Below are positions 51,416-58,362 of a stretch of DNA of 58,362 bases, piece after piece (within the stretch, counting starts at the first letter, position 1; each line of letters begins with the position of its first letter). Below the pieces are notes generated by a model. The model had not been told where the DNA came from. It made no database searches and was given only the letters and a program-made list of their open reading frames with translations. Source of the stretch: a bacterium (lineage in GTDB: Bacteria; UBA9089; JASEIO01); NCBI GenBank assembly GCA_030017475.1, contig JASEIO010000005.1:1-58362 (forward strand), in the 5' to 3' direction. The position numbers and the translations under genes are program-made.

Positions 51416-52099
51416 ATGGCTTACAATACAATAGGTGGGATAAATAGATACAATTATTGGATGGGGGTTTGGGGAAGAGGTAAAGGATTGGTTAGAAAAA
51501 AGGAGGTAAAAAGAGAGCCCATCCCAACTGATGTATATAGACCTTCATTTAGATCTGGGATTCCTATCGAGACCCCTTATTCAGCTCCAAGCATATTAAT
51601 TAAAAAAGAAGAAAGGGTTTCTGGATATGATCTATGGAAAAAATTTGAGGAGATTGCGAGGGATATAATGAGAGAGGAGGGTTATGGTAATGTGATCTAT
51701 AAATCAAAGATGAATGAAGAGGTAGTCATAACCGAAGAAGATACAAAAGAATCTATTAGGGCTAAGATAGATGAGATAATAGGTAGATGGCCGTATTGGG
51801 ACTTACAACTGGAAGAAAGAATAGATATTTCGGAAAGGGCAAAGGATATCTTGGCTTCCTATTTGTATGAAAAGGTTCATGGTGGCAAAATATCCTTTTC
51901 AGAACTTGGCAAAAAAGAGGTTCCAAGGGATAGGGAAGAAGAAGGGACCTTTTTTTTGGGACAAGTTTTGAATAGAATTAGGGATTACGGAATTAGAATG
52001 TATAAAAAAACTAAAGAATTGTTTAGGATATATAAGGAAACTCCAGGGTTATTAAGTAGTTTATCATCGAACTTAGCTACTGTAGAATACGTAGTCTAA
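51416..52099 (+). CDS. Hypothetical protein, 227 residues
   Basis: Not recognised. A Gly/Tyr/Trp-rich N-terminus (INRYNYWMGVWGRGKG) is followed by a proline-rich linker and a charged helical body with KFEEIARDIMREEGYG, IDEIIGRWPYWDLQ and ISERAKDILASYLYEKVHGG. There is no signal peptide or membrane span. It starts 31 bases after glyQ on the same strand and is followed by a phasin-like gene, so it may be co-transcribed. Codon use is like the neighbours, supporting a real gene. Parts of the wording recall flagellar rod or peptidoglycan hydrolase accessory proteins, but not strongly enough to name. Confidence 0.65.
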   Translation: MAYNTIGGINRYNYWMGVWGRGKGLVRKKEVKREPIPTDVYRPSFRSGIPIETPYSAPSILIKKEERVSGYDLWKKFEEIARDIMREEGYGNVIYKSKMNEEVVITEEDTKESIRAKIDEIIGRWPYWDLQLEERIDISERAKDILASYLYEKVHGGKISFSELGKKEVPRDREEEGTFFLGQVLNRIRDYGIRMYKKTKELFRIYKETPGLLSSLSSNLATVEYVV

Positions 52100-52142
52100 A
52101 GATCGCTTATTGGATGTTATAAAAGGAAGGTGGTGAATAGAG

Positions 52143-52448
52143 ATGATAGAGTTTTTAAGGAGGTTTTTTTTAACAGGGCTTGGGGCACTAACATTGACCA
52201 AGGAAAAGATTGAAGAGATTGTAGAGACATTGATCAAAAAAGGTGAAATTACTGTAGAAGAAGGGAAGCAATTTGTTAAGGATATTCTGAGACATACAGA
52301 AGAAGGGAAGAAGATTTTAGAGGAGAAGATTGATGTAGGTGTTAAAAAGGTAATCGAAAGAATGGATTTAGCTACCAAAAAGGAGCTAAATGATTTGAGT
52401 GAAAAGGTGAGTGTTTTGGAGAAGAAGATTAAAGAATCAACAAAATAA
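52143..52448 (+). CDS. Phasin-family coiled-coil protein
   Basis: 101 residues, mostly amphipathic helix. FFLTGLGALTLTKEKIEEIV, then EEGKQFVKDILRH and a C-terminal coiled coil LNDLSEKVSVLEKKIKE, match the small phasin-like proteins (PhaF-type) found widely, also in bacteria that make no polyhydroxyalkanoate. AAGGAAGGTGGTGA precedes ATG 52143. The local role is unknown. Confidence 0.8.
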   Translation: MIEFLRRFFLTGLGALTLTKEKIEEIVETLIKKGEITVEEGKQFVKDILRHTEEGKKILEEKIDVGVKKVIERMDLATKKELNDLSEKVSVLEKKIKESTK

Positions 52449-52489
52449 CTACCACTTTAATGTTATTGAAGAAAAAGGACAAGGAATAA

Positions 52490-55117
52490 ATGAGTAGGTT
52501 ATTTCTAATTGATGGACATAGTTTAGCCTATCGCGCCTTTTATGCAATCCCACACCTTCGTAATTCTAAAGGACAACTAACTAATGCCGTATATGGTTTT
52601 ACTACTATGCTTTTGAAGCTTCTTCGTGAGGAAAGTCCGGATTATTTGGGGGTGGTTTTTGATTCAAAAGGTCCTACATTCCGTCATAGGGAATATAGCC
52701 AATACAAGGCTACTCGGGAAAGAATGCCTGATGAAATGAGGATACAATTGTCACTTATTAGAGAGGTAATTGATGCCTTCCGTATTCCCTGTATAACGTG
52801 CGAAGGATATGAAGCTGATGATGTAATAGGAACCATTGTTAAAAGGTATAGAGACCAGGTGGATGAGATAATTATAGTGAGTGGTGATAAGGATGTATTA
52901 CAGTTAGTTGATCGAAAGATAAAGGTTATGGCTACAAAGAAGGGGATAACGGATGTAGTTATCTATGATGAGGAGAGAGTGAGAGATAAATTTGGAGTCT
53001 TGCCACATCAGGTAGTGGATGTTTTGGCATTAATGGGAGACCAATCTGATAATGTACCAGGGATTCCAGGGATAGGTGAAAAGACTGCTAAGGAATTAAT
53101 TAGAAACTTTGGGGGTTTAGATGAGATATTTAGAAGATTAGATGAGGTAGAGGAGGGGTTAAGAAAGAAGATTCTTAATGGAAAAGAGGAGGCTTGCTTA
53201 AGTAGGAGATTGGTTGTAATTGATACTCAGGTTCCATTACATCTTAATCTTTCAGAATGTAAGGTTTCGGATTTCGATACCACAAAGCTGTGGGATGTAT
53301 TAGTCAAACTTGAGTTTAAAGGTTTATTGAAGGACTTAGGATTGAAGGGAAAGGGGTATGAAGTAGATTATAGAGTTATTAAAGAGCCCGCATCTCTTTC
53401 GAGATTAATCGATAGTCTTTCTTCACCATTTTGTATCGATTTAGAAATTACATCCCAAAATCCGATCCAGGCGCAGCTTGTTGGAATAGCTATATCAAAT
53501 AAACCTTATACAGGCTTCTACATTCCTGTAGACAAAACCTCCTGCCTTGATTCAAATTTTGTGTTACAGAGGTTAAAACCTGTTTTAGAGGATGAAAGGA
53601 TAAAGAAATATGGACAGAATATAAAATATGGAATCTTAGTTTTAGGACGCTATGGGATCAGATTAAAAGGAATAGATTTTGATACCATGATTGCATCATA
53701 TGTCTTAAATCCAGAAACGAATAAACATGCCTTAGAAGATATAGCATTGAAATACTTAGGAGAAAGAAAGGATTCCTATAAGGAGCTATTTGGTCAAGTC
53801 CCAATAAAAGACGTTCCAATAAAGAAGATTTTTCATTATGCCTGTTCTCTCACGGATACCACCTTTAGATTGGTGGATGTCTTAAAACAAAAAATCATGG
53901 CATCAGGGGTTGACAGTTTGTTTCGGGAGATCGAGATGCCACTTATTGAAGTGCTTGCTGATATGGAAATGACTGGAATAAAAGTTGATACAGATTACCT
54001 TAAGAAGATGTCGAGGGATTTAGGGAAAAGGATTACGGAATTGATACATGAGATCTATCAATTGGCCGAAGAGGAATTTAATCCAAACTCCCATAAGCAA
54101 TTAAGCCACATATTCTTTGAGAAATTACACCTACCTATAATAAAAAGGACCAAAACAGGATATTCAACGGATGAAGAGGTATTAAGGAGGTTATCTGAAA
54201 TTCATCCATTGCCCAGGCTCCTTTTAGAATATAGAGAGTTAACAAAGTTAAAATCAACCTATGTAGATGCATTATTTAACATAGTTAACCCAGAAACAAA
54301 AAGGGTACATACATCCTTCAATCAATCAGTAACCTCAACAGGAAGATTATCAAGTTCTGATCCAAATCTGCAGAATATACCTATTAGGATCCCTCTTGGA
54401 AAGGAGATTAGAAAGGCATTTATTCCTGAAAATTGCGACTATACCTTATTGTCCTGTGATTATTCCCAGATAGAACTGAGGATCTTGGCTCATATATCCC
54501 GAGATCAAAGTCTTACACAAGCGTTTCGGCAGGAAAAGGATATCCATACCCAGACTGCAAAAGAGGTATTTGGCGTAGATGTTGTTACCCCTGATTTAAG
54601 AAGGAAGGCAAAGGTCGTAAACTTTGGAATTGTATATGGAATGAGTTGCTTTGGATTGAGTAAAGAACTGGGAATAACCCCAAAAGAGGCTGAAGAGATT
54701 ATCAATAAATACTTTGAGAGATTTGCGGGAGTAAAACAGTATATAGAATGGGTTATAAACTTTGCTCGAGAAAATGGATATGTAAAAACTCTATGGGGAA
54801 GGATAAGATATTTGCCAGATATAAACAGTAAAAACAGAAATGTCCGAGAGCTTGCAGAGCGTACTGCTATCAATACCCCAATTCAAGGGTCAGCGGCTGA
54901 TTTAATGAAGATAGCTATGATAAATGTAAGGCGCGCCCTTAAGGACAAAAAAACAAAGATGTTACTTCAGGTTCATGATGAATTGTTGTTTGAGGCCCCC
55001 AAATCGGAATTACATGAAGTTGTTCCAATAATTAAGAGATGTATGGAAGATATAAGGCTTGAAGTCCCCATAAAGGTAAACGTAGCTTCAGGTAAGAATT
55101 GGGGAGAAATCTATTAA
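52490..55117 (+). CDS. polA: DNA polymerase I
   Basis: Repair and Okazaki-processing polymerase, 875 residues. The 5' nuclease domain (1-290) has LIDGHSLAYRAFYAIP, GYEADDVIGT and GDQSDNVPGIPGIGEKTA. The 3'-5' exonuclease-like domain (about 300-490) keeps the first acidic pair (CIDLEITS) and the last Asp (YACSLTDTTFRL). At the second motif, however, E. coli KYD (Asp424) is KYG here (Gly381), so proofreading may be lost or reduced. The polymerase domain is complete: SCDYSQIELRILAHIS (motif A), RRKAKVVNFGIVYGMS (O helix) and LLQVHDELLFEAP (motif C). Confidence 0.97.
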   Translation: MSRLFLIDGHSLAYRAFYAIPHLRNSKGQLTNAVYGFTTMLLKLLREESPDYLGVVFDSKGPTFRHREYSQYKATRERMPDEMRIQLSLIREVIDAFRIPCITCEGYEADDVIGTIVKRYRDQVDEIIIVSGDKDVLQLVDRKIKVMATKKGITDVVIYDEERVRDKFGVLPHQVVDVLALMGDQSDNVPGIPGIGEKTAKELIRNFGGLDEIFRRLDEVEEGLRKKILNGKEEACLSRRLVVIDTQVPLHLNLSECKVSDFDTTKLWDVLVKLEFKGLLKDLGLKGKGYEVDYRVIKEPASLSRLIDSLSSPFCIDLEITSQNPIQAQLVGIAISNKPYTGFYIPVDKTSCLDSNFVLQRLKPVLEDERIKKYGQNIKYGILVLGRYGIRLKGIDFDTMIASYVLNPETNKHALEDIALKYLGERKDSYKELFGQVPIKDVPIKKIFHYACSLTDTTFRLVDVLKQKIMASGVDSLFREIEMPLIEVLADMEMTGIKVDTDYLKKMSRDLGKRITELIHEIYQLAEEEFNPNSHKQLSHIFFEKLHLPIIKRTKTGYSTDEEVLRRLSEIHPLPRLLLEYRELTKLKSTYVDALFNIVNPETKRVHTSFNQSVTSTGRLSSSDPNLQNIPIRIPLGKEIRKAFIPENCDYTLLSCDYSQIELRILAHISRDQSLTQAFRQEKDIHTQTAKEVFGVDVVTPDLRRKAKVVNFGIVYGMSCFGLSKELGITPKEAEEIINKYFERFAGVKQYIEWVINFARENGYVKTLWGRIRYLPDINSKNRNVRELAERTAINTPIQGSAADLMKIAMINVRRALKDKKTKMLLQVHDELLFEAPKSELHEVVPIIKRCMEDIRLEVPIKVNVASGKNWGEIY

Positions 55118-55176
55118 AGATTAGTTACAGGTTTTCAGTTGTCAGATGAAAACAAAAAGGTGGAGAGTATTGAATT

Positions 55177-56073
55177 ATGGAAGTATTCGATAGATTGAAA
55201 AGGGCGCTTATCCCAACTAAAGGGCTTTTTTCGATTTTTGTTAATAAAGGGATTTCGCAAAGGCTTATCTCAGAAGTTGAAGAAAGATTGATCTTGGCTG
55301 ATGTTGGGATAGACACAACCTCTAAAATAATTGATAGATTGAAGGATATCCAACACAAGATAACGCCCGGTAATGAACAACAGGTATTAGATCTTTTAAA
55401 ACACATAGTTTATGAAATCTTACGTGATGGGAATTTTCATTTAAATTTATCACAACTTCCCTGTGTAATAATGATTATAGGAGTTAATGGTGTTGGTAAG
55501 ACCTTGACTGCGGCCAAGCTTTCAAAAAGATTTAAGGACCAGGGGATGAGTGTGCTTTTAGTCGCTTCGGACACCTTTCGTGCTTCGGCAATTACGCAAC
55601 TTTCGCTCCTTGCAGAAAGAGCTGGGGTTCCTCTCTTTAAACAAAAAGAAGGTCAAGATCCATCTTCAGTGGTTTATGATGCCTTATCTTTAGTGAATAA
55701 AAGAGATATAGATGTGGCAATTATTGATACTTCGGGCCGCTCCCATACCAATTTCAATTTAATAAAAGAACTACAGAAGATGAGAAAGGTATGTGAACGT
55801 TTGATAGACGGCGCCCCACATGAAGTACTTTTAGTATTAGACGCTACCACTGGACAAAATGCCTTTTCTCAAGCAAAGGTGTTCCGTGATAATTTGAAAG
55901 TGACTGGATTATCTTTAGCCAAATTAGATAGTTCCTCAAAAGGTGGAATTGTAATTGCCATATTTTCGGAATTAGGTATTCCAGTTAAATTGGTTGGTGT
56001 TGGAGAAGGGTTGGATGGTTTACTTACGTTTTCACCAAGACAGTTTGTAGAGGCACTGTTTGATCAAACATGA
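55177..56073 (+). CDS. ftsY: Signal recognition particle receptor FtsY
   Basis: SRP GTPase that docks ribosomes making membrane proteins. At 298 residues it has the NG domains only, without the long acidic A domain of E. coli. Motifs are IGVNGVGKTLTAAKLSKRF (P-loop), SDTFRASAITQLSLLAER, IDTSGRSHTNFNLIKEL (G3) and GLSLAKLDSSSKGG (G4, TKLD variant AKLD). The end is GVGEGLDGLLTFSPRQFVEA. Its stop overlaps ribD by 4 bases. Confidence 0.96.
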   Translation: MEVFDRLKRALIPTKGLFSIFVNKGISQRLISEVEERLILADVGIDTTSKIIDRLKDIQHKITPGNEQQVLDLLKHIVYEILRDGNFHLNLSQLPCVIMIIGVNGVGKTLTAAKLSKRFKDQGMSVLLVASDTFRASAITQLSLLAERAGVPLFKQKEGQDPSSVVYDALSLVNKRDIDVAIIDTSGRSHTNFNLIKELQKMRKVCERLIDGAPHEVLLVLDATTGQNAFSQAKVFRDNLKVTGLSLAKLDSSSKGGIVIAIFSELGIPVKLVGVGEGLDGLLTFSPRQFVEALFDQT

Positions 56074-57155
56074 ATCGTGAGATTGATGAAAAATATATGG
56101 ATCTGTGTTTAAGATTAGCCAAAAGGGGATTAGGCAAGACATCCCCTAACCCAATGGTTGGGGCTATTGTTGTTAAAGATCGTAAAATCATTGGGAGGGG
56201 TTATCATAAGAAGGTAGGGGAACCACATGCAGAGGTCATTGCTTTAAAGAAGGCAGAAAAGGATGCTTCGGGAAGTACTCTATATGTAAATTTGGAGCCT
56301 TGTTCCCATTTCGGTCGTACCCCTCCTTGTACTAAAAAGATAATCGAACACGGAATAAAAAGGGTGGTTGTAGGTCTTCTTGACCCTAATCCCAAGGTAT
56401 CTGGAATAAAAGAACTTAAAGATGCAGGGATTGAGGTTGAGATAGGGGTATTGAAGGAAAAAGCCAGTCTTCTTAATGAGGTCTATTTAAAATATATAAC
56501 CACTAAGCGCCCGTTTGTTTCCATTAAAGCTGGAATGACCATTGATGGGAAAATAGCCACGCGCTTTGGTGAATCTAAGTGGATAACATGTGAAGAATCA
56601 AGGAGGTTTGTTCATAGGTTGCGGAGTCAATTTGATGCAGTATTAGTTGGTAAGGAGACGGTTATAAGGGATAATCCATGCTTAACAATACATTCTGAAG
56701 GAAGGAAGAATCCAATCAGGGTTGTTGTTGATAGTAAATGTACGGTTCCAATAGAATCTCGTGTTTTTGATGGAGAAGCCGAGACAATTATTGTTACTAC
56801 AAAACTTGCATCTCCAAGTAAAGTGGATGCATTTAAAAAGAAAGGTGTGAGGGTTCTACGTGTAGAAGATAAAAAAGGAAGGGTTGATTTAGAAGACTTG
56901 ATGGAAAGATTGGGAAAGCGAGAAATAACCAGTATATTAGTGGAAGGAGGGGCTGAGATAAATGCCAGTTTACTGGAGAATAGATTGGTAGATAAGATTA
57001 TGTTTTTTATTTCCCCAAAGATAATTGGGGGAGATTCAAAATGTGTGATAGGTGGAGAAGGTGTATCGCGACTTTGTGAGGCAATCGAATTAGAGAATAT
57101 TGCTACCAAACGAATTGGAGAAGATATCTTAGTAACAGGATATATCAAGAAATAG
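56070..57155 (+). CDS. ribD: Bifunctional riboflavin biosynthesis deaminase/reductase RibD
   Basis: Second and third steps of riboflavin synthesis. It has 361 residues. The N-terminal deaminase domain has the zinc site PHAEVIALKKAE and LEPCSHFGRTPPCTKKII. The C-terminal reductase domain has SIKAGMTIDGKIATRFGESK, TVIRDNPCLT and LVEGGAEINASLLE. It is coupled to ftsY by a 4-base overlap. Other rib genes are not in the window. Confidence 0.96.
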   Translation: MNREIDEKYMDLCLRLAKRGLGKTSPNPMVGAIVVKDRKIIGRGYHKKVGEPHAEVIALKKAEKDASGSTLYVNLEPCSHFGRTPPCTKKIIEHGIKRVVVGLLDPNPKVSGIKELKDAGIEVEIGVLKEKASLLNEVYLKYITTKRPFVSIKAGMTIDGKIATRFGESKWITCEESRRFVHRLRSQFDAVLVGKETVIRDNPCLTIHSEGRKNPIRVVVDSKCTVPIESRVFDGEAETIIVTTKLASPSKVDAFKKKGVRVLRVEDKKGRVDLEDLMERLGKREITSILVEGGAEINASLLENRLVDKIMFFISPKIIGGDSKCVIGGEGVSRLCEAIELENIATKRIGEDILVTGYIKK

Positions 57156-57174
57156 GAACCAAAAGGAGGTTATT

Positions 57175-58326
57175 ATGAAAAGGATTTTTGTTGTTTTAGC
57201 TATTGTGGTGTTAATACTTCTTTTTATCTTTTTCTCGATCCAGAAGGAAGAGCATGTGATAAAATTAGGTGGCCTGGTTCCTTTAAAAGAGAGATACGGA
57301 ATCTCGGTAAGGCATGGAATTGAATTGGCTGTAGATAAGGTGAATATTTCGGGTGGTATTCAAGGAAGGAAGGTTGAGGTTATATTTAAAGATACCCAAG
57401 GCTTGCCTGAACGGGGAATTGATTTGGTGCAAGAACTTATAGATATAGAAAAGGTAAAGGCGATTATTGGACCAGTATTCTCACGCGTCACCTTAGCAAT
57501 CTCTCCAATTGTAGAGGCAAAGAAGGTTCCATTAATCTCCCCAACCTCAACCTCACCCAAGATTACTAATGCAGGACATTTTATCTTCCGTAATTGCCCT
57601 TCAGATAGACTGCAAGGAAAGATATTGGCTTGCTTAGCAGTTAATGAGATGGGTCTTCGTAAGATTGCTGTTTATTACATCCTGGATGATTATGGTAAGG
57701 GATTAAAAGATATCTTCTCCAAAGAGGTTCAGGACCTCGGTGGAGAGATAGTAGAGAGCTTAGGCTTCCAGGAAAAGCCAAACTTTAAGGAGGATCTGAA
57801 AAGGATAAAAAAGCGGAAACCAGATTCCATACTTATTTTAGGTTATCCAAGGGAATTGATAAGGATCCTGAAAGAGATAAGAGGTCTAAATCTGAATTGG
57901 AAGATTCTATCTGCGGATTGTTTTTATACTAAGGAGATAATAGAAAAGGCTAAGGAGGCTACAGAAGGTGTAGTATTTACAGCCTCTTACTTTGATCCTT
58001 ACTCGAAAGAACCTGTGGTTAAAAAATTTGTGGAAGAATATGAGGCTCGCTTTGGATCGCTACCAGATATGTATGCTGCTTTGTCCTACGATGCTGCAAA
58101 TTTACTAATCTCAGCTATAAAGCAAGCAAAGGTAAAAGGAAGGGTGATAATAAGAAATGAACTATCAAAGATAGAGAATTTTAAAGGAGTAACAGGGATC
58201 ACCACATTTGACAAAAATGGAGATGTCACAAAACAGATTGGGCGCTTTATGGTAAAGAATGGAGAATTTGTACCATATGAAAGGGATCTGGAAGAATCCG
58301 TAGAAAAGGAGGAAGGGACATATTAG
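57175..58326 (+). CDS. LivK-like periplasmic binding protein (type 1 PBP)
   Basis: 383 residues. An N-terminal hydrophobic segment (IFVVLAIVVLILLFIFFSIQ) lacks a lipobox cysteine, so it is a signal or anchor. The two-lobed branched-chain-amino-acid-type fold follows: IKLGGLVPLKERYGISVRHG, IIGPVFSRVTLAISPIVEAK, VPLISPTSTSPKIT, and YAALSYDAANLLISAI in the second lobe. AAAGGAGG precedes ATG 57175. No permease or ATPase genes follow within the window, so the ligand and transporter are unknown. Confidence 0.88.
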   Translation: MKRIFVVLAIVVLILLFIFFSIQKEEHVIKLGGLVPLKERYGISVRHGIELAVDKVNISGGIQGRKVEVIFKDTQGLPERGIDLVQELIDIEKVKAIIGPVFSRVTLAISPIVEAKKVPLISPTSTSPKITNAGHFIFRNCPSDRLQGKILACLAVNEMGLRKIAVYYILDDYGKGLKDIFSKEVQDLGGEIVESLGFQEKPNFKEDLKRIKKRKPDSILILGYPRELIRILKEIRGLNLNWKILSADCFYTKEIIEKAKEATEGVVFTASYFDPYSKEPVVKKFVEEYEARFGSLPDMYAALSYDAANLLISAIKQAKVKGRVIIRNELSKIENFKGVTGITTFDKNGDVTKQIGRFMVKNGEFVPYERDLEESVEKEEGTY

Positions 58327-58362
58327 CCTTTTATAAATAAAGGTAGATGTCAATTAAGAGGT

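Noticed and set aside
56627-57148. 173-codon open frame antisense to ribD
   Set aside because: Complete overlap with the conserved reductase domain of ribD; low-complexity Ser/Leu/Ile wording without protein-like motifs.

Overview
The window is an AT-rich bacterial chromosome segment with dense operons, frequent GTG/TTG starts and Shine-Dalgarno sites. It encodes a diderm cell: a PorV-like outer-membrane protein, a lipoprotein, and peptidoglycan synthesis and division genes. It also encodes a flagellin and a complete Rnf ferredoxin:NAD+ oxidoreductase, which together suggest a motile anaerobe. The mix of a T9SS-like C-terminal sorting domain, PorV, Rnf and ThyX, with many atypical intergenic repeats, suggests an uncultured candidate-phylum lineage rather than a well-studied genus. 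The phylum cannot be fixed from the sequence alone. I saw no rRNA or tRNA gene, no CRISPR array and no phage structural genes.

Layout. 1-1149: IS481-like transposase, with a 115-bp repeat showing that a second copy lies head to tail to its left. 1150-13417 (+): division and cell wall (dcw) cluster mraZ-rsmH-ftsL-(56-aa ORF)-mraY-murD-ftsW-murG-murC-murB-ftsQ-ftsA-ftsZ, with a sigma70-type promoter and MraZ operator repeats; ftsI, murE and murF are missing from their usual place. 13557-25480 (-): two paralogous small envelope proteins, mtaB, aroC, a GAF/GGDEF protein, a SagB-like nitroreductase, a PBP2, prmC-prfA-thyX, ddl and an unknown anchored protein.

25.7-31.3 kb: a compact flagellar island. 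It has two XRE-type regulators (one with a FlgM-like leader), a 712-residue protein with a palindromic A-B-B-A domain order, and a 619-residue flagellin carrying the same kind of B domain. Near-identical promoter regions, in inverted orientation, precede the second regulator and the flagellin. This is the best candidate for an undescribed system. 31.4-42.5 kb (+): trpF-trpB-trpA, a PEGA protein, accD, rnfCDGEAB, amrS and a TPR lipoprotein. 42.7-50.0 kb: a coiled-coil membrane protein, then a 1697-residue mosaic secreted protein (SBBP propeller repeats, two FN3 domains, FlgD-like C-terminus) next to a PorV-family partner. 50.2-58.3 kb: a small structured locus, glyQ, an unknown protein, a phasin-like protein, polA, ftsY, ribD and a LivK-like binding protein.

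A recurrent theme is short imperfect repeat elements in the intergenic gaps. Some of their sequence classes also occur in frame inside mtaB, prmC and the large secreted protein.
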